A DNA stretch of 64,000 nucleotides from Rhodoferax sp. (GTDB taxonomy: Bacteria > Pseudomonadota > Gammaproteobacteria > Burkholderiales > Burkholderiaceae_C): positions 1 to 64,000 of the forward strand of contig NZ_JAAFIX010000002.1 in assembly GCF_013297935.1 (NCBI RefSeq), written 5' to 3'. The translations under genes were made by a program, and so were the position numbers. Within the stretch, counting starts at the first letter, position 1; every line of letters begins with the position of its first letter. Shown piece after piece: positions 22,827 to 33,993 of this stretch. The notes beneath the pieces were generated by a model. That model saw nothing but the letters and a program-made list of their open reading frames with translations, was not told where the DNA came from and did no database searches.

Positions 22827-23608
22827 AGCGAGCTCGGAAAATAGTAGGGTGTTAAATATGCAACCGCGTATTTTCGCCGTGTTTTCAACAGAAACCAGAT
22901 TGTTTTTGCCCTCTTAGGCCGAAATGAGGAATTCATGCCGGGGGGCGAGCACGCGGACGCTGTGCGCAAGGCTTGTGTCTTCGCGAAGACAACTGTTCCG
23001 CTGCAACCCAGCTGCACCAAAAAAATGAAGGCCCGGTGAAGGTTCGTTAGCACCTTCGCCGGGCCCGACGACGGGCTGCTCGCCCGAGTCGCCTCCTATG
23101 CCCGCAGGTGAGTGAGATGTCACCCTAGAGGCCAAGGGCAACAGATTGCCCTGAGACATGCCGGGATCGCTTTATCACGCTTACTTGCGGACTGGCTACT
23201 GCCGACTAAATGCCTGTAAGAACAGGCACACTCATATTAGGAAGCGTAGTGGAGTATTACAAGGAGTTTTTTCGGCTCGATGCGCTTGCCGAGCACCCCA
23301 GAGTGGGATTCGCTCGGCATGAGCAGACCCTAAAAAAGCAGCGGAAACTTGCTTTTTAGAACATGTCAAGTATATAGAATCGATTTCATATGGTTGACTC
23401 GACATATAAAGCCCCCCTAGAATCCGCCCCATCCAATCCCGCCTAGGGATTACCCGCCCCGCTGCCGAACCCGGCATATTCAAATCGCTGCACATGTCGA
23501 ATCGACGACGCAGGATATTGACAGCGTACCAACCCAAACGAGGGGACCTGCCGACCACGTCACAAGCGACGGGACAAGCAGGCCACCCCCGCCTAAGAAG
23601 GAAGAGCT

Positions 23609-24427
23609 ATGACAGCGACCACCCGTATCACCAAAGGCCTTCGCACTGTAGCGAACGATATCGCCCAAGGTTTCTTTGAAATTACCCACAACGGCTTTGC
23701 CCTGTTGGGACTGGCTGTGATGTTTGCCACCATCACACTGATGACACACCCCGAGATCCGCACAGAGGGCGAAGTTCGCTTGATGGGCTGGCTTCAGGAT
23801 CGCCACATCCAAACAACAGGCCTCGAAGTAGAGGCTGCCGCCGTGGAACGCGCCACTGCGACTAATCCGCAAGATCTGCCCAAACAGCAGGCTGCGGTTG
23901 CGTACTGGCTGAGCAAGAAATACAACATTGCGCCTGAACCGCTCAGTGCATTGGTTTCAGAGGCCTACGAAACAGGCCAACGCTCCAAAATAGACCCGAC
24001 ACTCATCTTGGCCGTAATGGCTGTGGAGTCAGGCTTCAACCCCTTCGCGCAGAGTCATGTAGGGGCACAAGGTCTGATGCAAGTGATGACCAAGGTCCAT
24101 AGCGACAAATATGAGGGCTTCGGCGGCCGCATGGCTGCGTTCGACCCGGTGTCCAATCTGCGGGTGGGCGCAAAGGTACTCAAGGAGTGCATTGCGCGCG
24201 CAGGCTCCATCGAAGGTGGACTCAAATACTATGTGGGCGCAGCCAACATGGAAGCAGATGGTGGTTACACGGCCAAGGTGTTGGCTGAACATTCCCGTCT
24301 GCAGAGCGTAGCTGCCGGCAAGCCTGTTCCAGTGATGGCCCCCATACCCGTCAAAGCAACTCCAGTGCCCTCCCCTGAGGCTGCTCCGCCCGTGGAGAAT
24401 GTGGCGAGTCTGATTCATTCTTCCTGA
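23609..24427 (+). CDS. lytic transglycosylase (SLT domain)
   Basis: IDPTLILAVMAVESGFNPFAQSHVGAQGLMQVM...DPVSNLRVGAKVL. Confidence 0.9.
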   Translation: MTATTRITKGLRTVANDIAQGFFEITHNGFALLGLAVMFATITLMTHPEIRTEGEVRLMGWLQDRHIQTTGLEVEAAAVERATATNPQDLPKQQAAVAYWLSKKYNIAPEPLSALVSEAYETGQRSKIDPTLILAVMAVESGFNPFAQSHVGAQGLMQVMTKVHSDKYEGFGGRMAAFDPVSNLRVGAKVLKECIARAGSIEGGLKYYVGAANMEADGGYTAKVLAEHSRLQSVAAGKPVPVMAPIPVKATPVPSPEAAPPVENVASLIHSS

Positions 24428-24464
24428 TGACCCGCCGAGCTGCACCCGGCTCGGTTAAACTCTC

Positions 24465-24590
24465 ACCCGCACGCGACTGGCGATAGGCGCTGACTTCCTC
24501 AGGAAGCCGGTTGCTGACGTGGGACACCACTGGGAAGCGTGCCGCATGACCTGCACGGTTTGTGCGATCAGCCGTTCGCCTGGGCAGCCC
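24465..24590 (+). promoter_or_regulatory. ZTP (pfl) riboswitch upstream of glyA
   Basis: GCGACTGGCG ... GTGGGACACCACTGGGAAGCGT ... CCGTTCGCCTGGGCA matches the recalled pfl/ZTP consensus and its known glyA context. Confidence 0.88.
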
Positions 24591-24636
24591 TGTTGTCACC
24601 ATTGACCCACAGGCCCGATCTCCTCAAAGGACTGCC

Positions 24637-25881
24637 ATGTACGACCGCAACATTCTTGTTGAACAAGCCGACCCCGAACTCTGGACCGCCATCCTGGCCG
24701 AAAACGCGCGCCAAGAGCACCACATCGAGCTGATTGCCAGCGAAAACTACGCCTCGCCTGCCGTCATGGCCGCCCAAGGCAGCCAGCTGACCAACAAATA
24801 CGCCGAAGGTTACCCCGGCCGTCGCTACTACGGTGGCTGCGAGCATGTGGATGTGGCCGAGCAACTGGCCATCGACCGCATCAAACAAATTTTTGGCGCT
24901 GAAGCCGCTAACGTACAGCCCCATTGCGGTGCGTCGGCCAACGAAGCAGTGTTCCTGGCTTTCCTGAAGCCTGGCGACACCATCATGGGCATGAGCTTGG
25001 CTGAGGGCGGTCACTTGACCCACGGGATGCCCCTGAACATGAGCGGTAAATGGTTCAACGTAGTGTCTTACGGATTGGATGCCAATGAAGCAATCGATTA
25101 CGAAGCCATGGAGCGCAAGGCCCACGAAACGAAGCCTAAGCTGATCATTGCCGGCGCATCCGCCTACTCCCTAGCCATTGACTTCGCCCGTTTCGCCAAA
25201 GTGGCAAAAGACATTGGCGCCATCTTCATGGTCGACATGGCCCACTACGCAGGCCTGATTGCGGCAGGCGTGTACCCCAACCCTGTGCCCCACGCAGACG
25301 TGGTGACCTCCACCACTCACAAGAGCCTGCGCGGGCCTCGCGGCGGCATCATCTTGATGAAGGCTGAGCACGAGAAGGCTATCAACAGCGCCATCTTCCC
25401 CGGACTGCAAGGCGGCCCTTTGATGCACGTGATTGCTGCCAAGGCAGTGGCGTTTAAAGAAGCCCTCACCCCAGAGTTCAAGACCTACCAAGCGCAAGTG
25501 GTGCGCAACGCCAAGATCGTGGCTGAAACCCTGACAGCACGCGGCCTGCGTATCGTCAGCGGCGGTACCGAGAGCCACGTGATGCTGGTGGACCTGCGGT
25601 CCAAGGGCATTACCGGCAAAGAAGCTGAAGCAGTCCTGGGCGCAGCCCACATGACGATCAACAAGAACGCTATCCCCAACGACCCTGAAAAGCCTATGGT
25701 GACCAGCGGCATCCGGGTGGGCACCCCAGCTATGACCACACGCGGATTCAAAGACGAAGAGGCGCGCGCCACGGCAAACCTGATTGCCGACGTGCTGGAC
25801 AACCCGCGCGACGAAGCCAACATTGCTGCCGTTCGCGCCAAGGTCCATGCCCTGACCTCACGCTTCCCGGTTTACAAGTAA
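24637..25881 (+). CDS. glyA: serine hydroxymethyltransferase
   Basis: [19 protein letters not shown]...[41 protein letters not shown] 24637 with AAAGGA upstream; the ORF-track start 24562 is inside the riboswitch. Confidence 0.96.
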   Translation: MYDRNILVEQADPELWTAILAENARQEHHIELIASENYASPAVMAAQGSQLTNKYAEGYPGRRYYGGCEHVDVAEQLAIDRIKQIFGAEAANVQPHCGASANEAVFLAFLKPGDTIMGMSLAEGGHLTHGMPLNMSGKWFNVVSYGLDANEAIDYEAMERKAHETKPKLIIAGASAYSLAIDFARFAKVAKDIGAIFMVDMAHYAGLIAAGVYPNPVPHADVVTSTTHKSLRGPRGGIILMKAEHEKAINSAIFPGLQGGPLMHVIAAKAVAFKEALTPEFKTYQAQVVRNAKIVAETLTARGLRIVSGGTESHVMLVDLRSKGITGKEAEAVLGAAHMTINKNAIPNDPEKPMVTSGIRVGTPAMTTRGFKDEEARATANLIADVLDNPRDEANIAAVRAKVHALTSRFPVYK

Positions 25882-25897
25882 GCAAGGTCGACACACG

Positions 25898-26347
25898 ATG
25901 AAGTGCCCCTTCTGCAGTCATTCTGAAACCCAAGTAGTGGAAACACGGATTTCTGAAGATGGGGACTTCATCCGCCGCAGGCGCCAGTGCGGCGCTTGCG
26001 ACAAACGGTTTACCACCTACGAGCGCCCGGACGTCAACTTTCCAGCCATCGTAAAAAAAGACGGACGTCGCATCGAGTTCGAGCGCGCCAAGCTGCTAGC
26101 CTCCATGAACCTGGCCCTGCGCAAAAGGCCGGTGAGCACTGAGCAGATCGACAGCGCCATTGAGCGCATCGAAGAAAAACTATTGAACCTGGGCCTGCGC
26201 GAAGTCCAGAGCACCCGCATCGGAGAGCTCGTCATGCGCGAACTCAAAAAACTGGACAAGGTTGCCTACGTGCGCTTTGCCAGCGTGTACCGCAGCTTTG
26301 AAGACATTGATGAATTCAAAACTTTGGTGGATGAGGTAAGCCGGTAA
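25898..26347 (+). CDS. nrdR: transcriptional repressor NrdR
   Basis: [43 protein letters not shown]. Confidence 0.97.
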   Translation: MKCPFCSHSETQVVETRISEDGDFIRRRRQCGACDKRFTTYERPDVNFPAIVKKDGRRIEFERAKLLASMNLALRKRPVSTEQIDSAIERIEEKLLNLGLREVQSTRIGELVMRELKKLDKVAYVRFASVYRSFEDIDEFKTLVDEVSR

Positions 26348-26521
26348 ACCGATTCGCCCACACAGCCCGCAAGTTTCCGCCTTAAAAGCATGGGGCTGTG
26401 TCCACGAGACCACCCACAGCCCAAGGCTACCGCTCAGCCAACAGGTCTGCCCGCTAAGCGGACAGGCCCTTTTCAGAGGGCCGCCAGTTCACGACACTAG
26501 TGGCATTGCTTAATCGGAATC

Positions 26522-27112
26522 ATGAAAAACCGACAACTACCCAACACGCTACGGGGTGTTACCTTAATAGAACTTGTCGTAAGCTTGGCTATTTTGGTGA
26601 TTCTACTCAACATAGCAATACCGAGTTTTCGCTCCGCGATTGCCAGCTCGGCGTTAAAAAGCGCAACTAATGACCTAGTTACGTCAATAGCCCAAACGCG
26701 CTCCACAGCTATCAGAGTGGGCAGACGCGCAACGATGTGTAGGAGCGAAAATGCCACTCAATGTGCGGTCGCAGGGGATTGGCAAGTCGGATGGATCATA
26801 TTTTCAGACCTCACAAGGGCAGGAGCAACTGCGAACATTGACACAGGGGACACAATTAACTTTGTGTATCCCGCGGTGGCTTCCGATATCAAAATCATGG
26901 GCGCTGCTGGATTTACACAATATATTTCCTTTTCACCCGATGGCCAAGGAAAAACAAATACAGGCGCTAGTTTGCTCGGCAAAATCAGGGTCTGCAGCAC
27001 GTCAAGCGCACTCACGGATGCAACGCGAGCCCGAGATCTAGTCGTTAATTTTTCGGGGCGCGTTGTCCTCGAAACCCCTTCCGTTGCGAGTAATTGCCCA
27101 GCACCCTCTTGA
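26522..27112 (+). CDS. GspH/FimT-type minor pseudopilin
   Basis: LRGVTLIELVVSLAILVILLNIAIPSF prepilin motif and C-terminal VVNFSGRVV. Confidence 0.88.
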   Translation: MKNRQLPNTLRGVTLIELVVSLAILVILLNIAIPSFRSAIASSALKSATNDLVTSIAQTRSTAIRVGRRATMCRSENATQCAVAGDWQVGWIIFSDLTRAGATANIDTGDTINFVYPAVASDIKIMGAAGFTQYISFSPDGQGKTNTGASLLGKIRVCSTSSALTDATRARDLVVNFSGRVVLETPSVASNCPAPS

Positions 27113-27120
27113 CTGTGAAT

Positions 27121-27621
27121 ATGCGCTCACTCAACAAATTTAAAAACTCAAAACCTCGACAAACTGGGGCTACGCTAATTGAAATACTTATTGCCGTATT
27201 AATATTAAGTTTGGGTACGCTAGGAATGGCGGCTATGCAAGCACGTGCACTCAAAGGTAACGTTAGCAGTTTTCAAAGGAGTCAGGCCGTAGTACTGGCT
27301 ACCTATATGATGGATGCGATGAGAGTAGATAAAAATAGTGCGAAGGCACTAAACTACAACACAGGAACGCTTACAGGTACAGGCACGATAAATGGATCAA
27401 TCTGTACCCCAGCTTCGATCACAGGAACTACATTAGCGGATGTTAATAAGAAGCACTGGCTAGAGACAACTAAAGCGGCGATTGGAACATCCACCGACAC
27501 AACTACTTGCGGAGCAGTGTACTGCGACGCAAATGGCAGCTGCAGAGTGCAAGTGATTTGGGATGATAGTTTATCAGGGGGTCTGGGTGTGCAGAAGCTC
27601 GAAATCCAGACACTTATTTAA
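27121..27621 (+). CDS. pilV: type IV pilus modification protein PilV
   Basis: RQTGATLIEILIAVLILSLGTLGMAAMQARALKGN. Confidence 0.88.
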   Translation: MRSLNKFKNSKPRQTGATLIEILIAVLILSLGTLGMAAMQARALKGNVSSFQRSQAVVLATYMMDAMRVDKNSAKALNYNTGTLTGTGTINGSICTPASITGTTLADVNKKHWLETTKAAIGTSTDTTTCGAVYCDANGSCRVQVIWDDSLSGGLGVQKLEIQTLI

Positions 27622-27622
27622 T

Positions 27623-28708
27623 ATGCATTTCAAACCGACGTACAAGCGCTCAATCTCAACTCAGCGTGGATTTACGCTTGTTGAGCTTATGGTCTCTTTG
27701 ATCTTAGGCCTAATTCTAATCTCAGGGGTTCTTAGTGTTTTTATTTCAAACCGAGATAACTACAAGGTATCTGAAAATATTGCAAGAATTCAAGAGAACT
27801 CTAGAACCGCTTACGACCTCATTTCCAGGGACATACGAGAAGCAGGGGAAACACCTTGTGGGTCTAAATTGATGGCGAACCTAATTCGCTCCGGTGGCAC
27901 TATACCCTGGTGGGCAGATTGGAATTCCGGGACTATTCGAGGGTTCGCTGGAGGAACTGATACCACTGGCATTGTGGGGTTTGGCACCACTACCAATGCC
28001 CGAGTAAATGGAACAGAGGCACTGCTGATCATGCAAGCATCTGACAACGAAACCAACATTACCTCACACGATACCGGCACCTATGACATGGTGCTGAATT
28101 CCGTTACAGGGTTAAATGAAGACGATATTGTGGTGGCCTGTGATTTGCAGAGTGCAGCGATATTTCAAATCGATAGTCCTACTCAGAGCTCAAAGTCAAT
28201 TAACTATGATCCATTTTTTTCTACACTTAATTGCGGCAACGGGCTAGCATACCCAACCACTACAGCTTGCGCTAGTACTACCCTGAAGAGCTTTGACACG
28301 ACCAGTGCACAAGTTGCAAAGTTAAAGACGTCATTTTGGTATATTGGTGTAGGTAGTAATGGAAAGAACTCATTATACCGAACACGTATCAGCAAGAAAA
28401 ATGGACAGGTAAGCTTCGATAAAGACGAAGTTGTGTCCAACGTAGGCACGTTAATTATTAGATACCTGACTAAAGATATTTCAACTGACACACTAAATAC
28501 TAGTTGGGTAGCCGCCGATGATGCCATTTTTTCTATAGCCAATGGCGAATGGAGTGAAAACAACACAAATCAAGTAGTTGCAGTCCGGCTGTCTATTGCC
28601 CTGCTAAGCGAAGACGCAATATCAAGCACCAACACGAATATTGTTAAGACGCTAACCTATGTTATCAGCCTCCGAAATAGAGACACTCTCTTCCAAGTAA
28701 CACCATGA
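27623..28708 (+). CDS. pilW: PilW-family minor pilin
   Basis: STQRGFTLVELMVSLILGLILISGVLSVFISNRDNYK. Confidence 0.88.
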   Translation: MHFKPTYKRSISTQRGFTLVELMVSLILGLILISGVLSVFISNRDNYKVSENIARIQENSRTAYDLISRDIREAGETPCGSKLMANLIRSGGTIPWWADWNSGTIRGFAGGTDTTGIVGFGTTTNARVNGTEALLIMQASDNETNITSHDTGTYDMVLNSVTGLNEDDIVVACDLQSAAIFQIDSPTQSSKSINYDPFFSTLNCGNGLAYPTTTACASTTLKSFDTTSAQVAKLKTSFWYIGVGSNGKNSLYRTRISKKNGQVSFDKDEVVSNVGTLIIRYLTKDISTDTLNTSWVAADDAIFSIANGEWSENNTNQVVAVRLSIALLSEDAISSTNTNIVKTLTYVISLRNRDTLFQVTP

Positions 28709-29244
28709 AAACATTCAGACACATGGAAAGAACTCCGGCTACAGATCAACTTGGCGTCGCGCTGATTATAAGCCTTATTATTTTGGTGATTATGACCCTT
28801 TTAGGAATGTCTGCTATTCGGTTAATAACCTCCGAGGAGCGCATGGCAACGAACTCCTATGACCGCAATCTGGCATTCCAAGCGACTGAAGCGACATTGA
28901 AAGAGGTTGAATCGTTGATCGAGACGGAAGTGCCAACACCTGCGGCAGGATCCGGGTGTGCAAAGGTGGGAAGCGTTATGGTATGTGGCCTCGCAGCGGC
29001 AGGAAGTACTTCACGCTGGCTTGATGATACTTTTACCAGCTGGGAATCCGCCACTACAGTCGGATCAGGGACACTTGCAATCACACCCAAGTACTTCGTT
29101 GAGTATCTAGGTAACACATTTGCTTGCAGGCCAGGAGATTCCAGCGACCCCATTAACTGCAAGCGCTACAGAGTTACCGCTCAAACGCAGGGATCTGATG
29201 GACGCGCATCTGTAACTTTGCAATCCATCTACGCCACCGAATAA
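28705..29244 (+). CDS. pilX: PilX-type pilus assembly protein
   Basis: GVALIISLIILVIMTLLGMSAIRLITSEERMATNSYDRNLAFQATEA. Confidence 0.88.
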   Translation: MKTFRHMERTPATDQLGVALIISLIILVIMTLLGMSAIRLITSEERMATNSYDRNLAFQATEATLKEVESLIETEVPTPAAGSGCAKVGSVMVCGLAAAGSTSRWLDDTFTSWESATTVGSGTLAITPKYFVEYLGNTFACRPGDSSDPINCKRYRVTAQTQGSDGRASVTLQSIYATE

Positions 29245-29271
29245 TCCTGGCTTGAACCGAAGGAGTTTTAT

Positions 29272-32200
29272 ATGAAAAAATCATTTTTTTTCCAAGCAAT
29301 AAATATACTTGCCTCAGGCCTCGTATTTTTTTCTCATTCTGGAGCCGGCGCAGTCACCATTCCGAACACGCCATTACTCACCCAGGTTACAGCAAAACCT
29401 ATGGTTATGCTGATCGCAGGCAAAGATCACAAGCTATTTTATGAGTCCTATAACGACACAGCGGATATAGATGGAGATGGCGCTATTGATATTCGCTTCA
29501 AGCCAAGCATCACCTACTATGGCCTATTTGATTCTGGTTTGTGCTACACCCACAACATAAAATCAGATAGCACAGGGCTATTCACCCCCTCCGTAAAATC
29601 AACTAGTGGAAAATGCTCAAGCAAGTGGTCCGGTAATTGGCTCAACTACCAAACTACCGCTCGTATAGATGCGCTACGAAAAGTACTATATGGGGGCTAT
29701 CGTGAGACCGATACCAAGACTACAACCATTCTACGGAGATCCTATATACCCCAAGATGCTCACTCATGGGCCAAAGAGTACACCAGCGTTTCCGTAGATG
29801 GGTACGATATCAGCGACTATACCCCCCTAGCTCTGCCAGCTAATGGAAAGCGCCACCTCTTTGGAAATTTAACTCAAAATGCTGGTAAGAGCTGCAAAAC
29901 ACTTGAGGATTGCAGCAACTTGCCTCCGCACTTATCGGTCGTAACGAATACGGCAAAGCGAGTTTGGGAATGGGCATCAAAAGAGCGCCCTGTGCTAGAC
30001 AATTCACATGGTGGCACTCGTACCGACTATACGATTCGCGTAGAGGTGTGCACCACCTCATTTCACGATGGATGCAAGCAATATGGAAGTATCTACAAGC
30101 CAACTGGCTTGCTGCATGACTATGGCGAAAATGATGCTATGTTGTTTGGCCTTCTTACAGGGAGTTATGACTTAAATCTGTCCGGGGGCTTATTGCGCAA
30201 GGTAGTCTCTAAATTTTCGAGCGAAATTGATACAAATACGGGAATATTTGCATCATCAGCCCCCATTGTTGACACGTTCAACAAGCTGCGAATTCGAGAC
30301 TTCAACAACAATAGAACAGATAATGCTTATGCCGGAGGATGGCAATCTGACTCCACAATGACAGAGACTACTTTCCCCGACTGGGGAAATCCGATTGCCG
30401 AAATGATGTACGAGGGCATGCGCTATTTCGTAGGTAAAAAGGGGGCCACCCCTGCTTATGAAAGCAAAACTAGCACGATTGATACCGCTATGGGACTCAG
30501 CCGAGCAACTTGGGATGACCCATATTCGTCAGACAGTTCCGCAAATGCGCCTTGGTGTGCAAAGGCTAATTTTTTGACTATTTCTGACATCAACCCTTCT
30601 TACGATTCAGATCAACTGCCTGGAAGTTACTTTAAAACAAAAGATAATAAGTATTTTACTGGCGATGTGTCCGGGCTAAATGTCTCCACTGAATCTGAGA
30701 CTATTACGAATAATGAAACATCCGTGACAGGAATGCATTTCATTGGGGAGTCCAATGGGGTTTCTGACTCTGCACCGTCTGCCAAGAATATTGTTTCTTT
30801 AAAAAGCATTCGTGGTCTTGCCCCAGAGGAACCAACAAAACAAGGTAGCTATTATTCTGCCGCTATTGCAAGCTTTGCGAAAAGAAACGACTTGCGATCA
30901 GACAAAACTGGCACCCAATCCATTGACACCTTTAGCGTTGCCCTTGCTTCACCACTACCGCGCATCGAAATACCAGCTGGGACAGATAAGAGCTTCACCC
31001 TAGTACCTTTTGCCAAGTCGATGTCGAATAGTGGAACAAAGGGTAAATTTCAACCGACAAACCAGATCGTTGATTTTTATGTAATGAGTATTGCAAACTC
31101 TGGCACAGCAGATAAAAATAACAGCGTGAATGGCGGTCGCTATTATGCAAAGTTTCAGATTAATTTTGAAGATGTGGAGCAAGGCGCAGACCATGACATG
31201 GATGCAATTGCGGAGTACGAGATTTTCTTAAACGCAAACAACACGTTAACCGTGAACGTCAAACCAACTTATCAAGCAGGTGGTGCATATCAGAATATGG
31301 GGTATATCCTCTCAGGATCAACCAAAGACGGTGTTTATCTGGTGGTACAAGACGAAACAAAAGATATAGGCTACTTTTTAAATGTACCCAAAGATAAGGA
31401 CCCAGGCTTTTGCGACGCATCTCCTCAAGATGCGACATGCAAACAATTGCCAACCATCGGCAGCACCGGTGATACTCGCACGTTCACTGCGAGCAGCAAC
31501 CCAGCTGCAACCCTCTTAAAAGACCCCTTATGGTATGCAGCAAAATGGGGTGGATTCAATGATAAAAATGGAAACAACAAACCAGATTTAATCACCGAAT
31601 GGGATTCGGATGGAGACGGAAAGCCAGACACCTACTTTCTAGTCCAAAATCCACTGGAGTTAAAGGAGACAATTAAAAAAGCTTTTGACTCTATTTTCAA
31701 AGCCAACTCCAGCGCGAGCAACGTCATTGCCAACAGCTCTAGCCTGAGCACGAGTGCACGCGTCTTCCAAGCAAGATTTGATGCCAATTATTGGTCTGGG
31801 GATTTACTTGCTTTCCCAATATCTTCCTCTGGCGTTAGTGCCAATACGGAATGGGAAGCCTCCACCAAAATACCTGAGGCCACCTTGCGCAATATATTTG
31901 TGCGTGCTGCAGCGCCCAACACATATGGCACCGGCAACGCAGAGATATTTAAATGGGTGAGCGGCACAAGCACCTTGAATACCAACTTAGGAACAGACCG
32001 CACATTGATTGACTATTTCCGTGGCGTGCGCACGAGCGAAGTTAAGAACGGCGGCACACTTCGCGACCGTACAACTCATGTACTGGGAGACATTATTCAT
32101 TCATCGCCCATTTACTCAAAAGATACTAACACTATTTTTGTGGGCGCAAATGATGGTATGCTGCACGCTTTTAATGCTCAGGATGGCACTGAACACTTTG

Positions 32201-33576
32201 CGCACATACCGCAAAGCTCGCTGGTTAAACTGAAGGCACTTAGTACCACTGCATATAGTCACGACTACTACGTGGATGGTGAAATAGAACTTACATCACG
32301 CGGCGCGGATACCGGATCCAGGAACTATCTTTTTGCAACTCTTGGCAGAGGTGGAAAGGGTTTGTTTGCTTTGGATGTTACGAGTACTACCAGCTTTGAC
32401 AGAACCAAGCACTTATGGGAATACACGCCTGCAGCAAGTACTACCGCTAGTGCAGACAATGATCTCGGCTTTCTTCTTGGTCGACCTTCATTCGTAAAGC
32501 TGAACAATGGTAAGTCTGCAGTTATTCTTGGTAACGGGTATAACAGTACGAATGGTGTTGCCGTTCTCTATATTTTCATACTCAATACAGACGGAAGCAT
32601 CAGTTCCATAAAAAAAATCTCTACTCTTGCCGCTAGTGATAATGGCTTGAGCACTCCCGGTACAGTGGACACTACAGGCGACGGCGTTGTTGACTTCATC
32701 TATGCCGGCGATCTGAAGGGTAATGTTTGGAAGTTCGACGTCAGTTCTTCCGACGACACACGCTGGGGACTGGCAAATAGTGGCTCACCATTTTTTGTCG
32801 CGATGAACTCGTCCGGGCAACGGCAGCCCATTACCTCCCGGATAACTTCTGCTGTGAATGATATTGCTGCTGATTCAAACTTCGGCAAGCGCTTTGTCTT
32901 TTTTGCTACGGGGTCTTACTTTGCCTCAACCGATCCTGCGGATACCAACACACAGTCGTGGTACGGCTTAATTGACCAAGGATCTGTGATTGGCGACCGA
33001 AGTAACCTCAAAGAACGCACGGTGAGCTCTGCGAGTACTTTTGGCGGTTATTCTGTGCGTGTTTTCTCGGCCGCTACCGCTGGTGATACCAAGAACAAAG
33101 ATGGCTGGTTTATAGATATGACGTCCTCGGTTGGGGAGCGATTCATTACCGAGTCTGTGGTCTATAAACTTGCGTTACCCACATTAGTAGCCAGTTCGCT
33201 CATTCCTATCACGAACGATGCCTGCGTAGCAGGGGGCAAAGGATATCTTAATTTTATTTCTCCCTACACAGGCGGAGCCCTCACCATCGGCATCGTGGAC
33301 GTGGATCGAAATGGGAGTTTTACCAATGATAAAGTAGGGACCACTTTCATTGGTTCGGTTGACTTAGGCATTGGTATCGTGAGTCAAGGAACAAAGATTG
33401 GAAATCAAATTGCTGTAGGCGGCTCTAGTGGCAGCGATGGCGCTAGTGGGTCTGGCGGTTCTGGCGGTTCTGGCGGTTCTGGCGGTTCCAAAAAACGAGT
33501 GGATAGCCTAACCCTGAACTCAGGCGTTACTCCGGTGAGGGGACGTATCTCTTGGCGCGAAATCATCAAGGACTGA
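29272..33576 (+). CDS. pilY1: PilY1-type pilus tip/biogenesis protein
   Basis: [63 protein letters not shown], beta-propeller [18 protein letters not shown]. Confidence 0.92.
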   Translation: MKKSFFFQAINILASGLVFFSHSGAGAVTIPNTPLLTQVTAKPMVMLIAGKDHKLFYESYNDTADIDGDGAIDIRFKPSITYYGLFDSGLCYTHNIKSDSTGLFTPSVKSTSGKCSSKWSGNWLNYQTTARIDALRKVLYGGYRETDTKTTTILRRSYIPQDAHSWAKEYTSVSVDGYDISDYTPLALPANGKRHLFGNLTQNAGKSCKTLEDCSNLPPHLSVVTNTAKRVWEWASKERPVLDNSHGGTRTDYTIRVEVCTTSFHDGCKQYGSIYKPTGLLHDYGENDAMLFGLLTGSYDLNLSGGLLRKVVSKFSSEIDTNTGIFASSAPIVDTFNKLRIRDFNNNRTDNAYAGGWQSDSTMTETTFPDWGNPIAEMMYEGMRYFVGKKGATPAYESKTSTIDTAMGLSRATWDDPYSSDSSANAPWCAKANFLTISDINPSYDSDQLPGSYFKTKDNKYFTGDVSGLNVSTESETITNNETSVTGMHFIGESNGVSDSAPSAKNIVSLKSIRGLAPEEPTKQGSYYSAAIASFAKRNDLRSDKTGTQSIDTFSVALASPLPRIEIPAGTDKSFTLVPFAKSMSNSGTKGKFQPTNQIVDFYVMSIANSGTADKNNSVNGGRYYAKFQINFEDVEQGADHDMDAIAEYEIFLNANNTLTVNVKPTYQAGGAYQNMGYILSGSTKDGVYLVVQDETKDIGYFLNVPKDKDPGFCDASPQDATCKQLPTIGSTGDTRTFTASSNPAATLLKDPLWYAAKWGGFNDKNGNNKPDLITEWDSDGDGKPDTYFLVQNPLELKETIKKAFDSIFKANSSASNVIANSSSLSTSARVFQARFDANYWSGDLLAFPISSSGVSANTEWEASTKIPEATLRNIFVRAAAPNTYGTGNAEIFKWVSGTSTLNTNLGTDRTLIDYFRGVRTSEVKNGGTLRDRTTHVLGDIIHSSPIYSKDTNTIFVGANDGMLHAFNAQDGTEHFAHIPQSSLVKLKALSTTAYSHDYYVDGEIELTSRGADTGSRNYLFATLGRGGKGLFALDVTSTTSFDRTKHLWEYTPAASTTASADNDLGFLLGRPSFVKLNNGKSAVILGNGYNSTNGVAVLYIFILNTDGSISSIKKISTLAASDNGLSTPGTVDTTGDGVVDFIYAGDLKGNVWKFDVSSSDDTRWGLANSGSPFFVAMNSSGQRQPITSRITSAVNDIAADSNFGKRFVFFATGSYFASTDPADTNTQSWYGLIDQGSVIGDRSNLKERTVSSASTFGGYSVRVFSAATAGDTKNKDGWFIDMTSSVGERFITESVVYKLALPTLVASSLIPITNDACVAGGKGYLNFISPYTGGALTIGIVDVDRNGSFTNDKVGTTFIGSVDLGIGIVSQGTKIGNQIAVGGSSGSDGASGSGGSGGSGGSGGSKKRVDSLTLNSGVTPVRGRISWREIIKD
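33450..33488 (+). repeat. in-frame TCTGGCGGT (9 nt) tandem repeat encoding Gly/Ser linker in PilY1
   Basis: gggtctggcggttctggcggttctggcggttctggcggttcc. Confidence 0.9.
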
Positions 33577-33989
33577 TGCACATGAAAAAGCACAAAGGAT
33601 TTACCCTGATAGAGCTCATGATAGTGATAGCCATTATTGGAATACTCTCCACCATTGCATTTCCGAGTTATCAACAACACGTTATCAAAACTCGCAGGTC
33701 TCTGGCGAAGGGGTGCCTAGTGGAGTTGGGGCAATTCATGGACCGCTCCTACACCACTTCTATGAGTTATGCGGGCGTTGCGATACCAAGCACAACGTGT
33801 ACTCAGGACCTAGCATCAGACTACACGTTTGCGTTCGCTTTGAATCAACCTACCGCGAGTACCTACACTATTACTGCGACCCCGACAGGGGTGCAGACTT
33901 CAGATAGTGCATGCGGAACCTTGGGACTCACGCAGGCTGGTGTACGCTCCGTCTCGGGATCCGGTTCTGCAACTGTTTGCTGGAAGTGA
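33576..33989 (+). CDS. pilE: type IV pilin (PilE-like)
   Basis: [41 protein letters not shown]. Confidence 0.9.
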   Translation: MHMKKHKGFTLIELMIVIAIIGILSTIAFPSYQQHVIKTRRSLAKGCLVELGQFMDRSYTTSMSYAGVAIPSTTCTQDLASDYTFAFALNQPTASTYTITATPTGVQTSDSACGTLGLTQAGVRSVSGSGSATVCWK

Positions 33990-33993
33990 TGCG

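Noticed and set aside
22930-23160. 6S RNA or a known riboswitch upstream of the DUF349 gene
   Set aside because: Hairpins are present but I could not align it to any consensus I know; left as an unassigned structured region.
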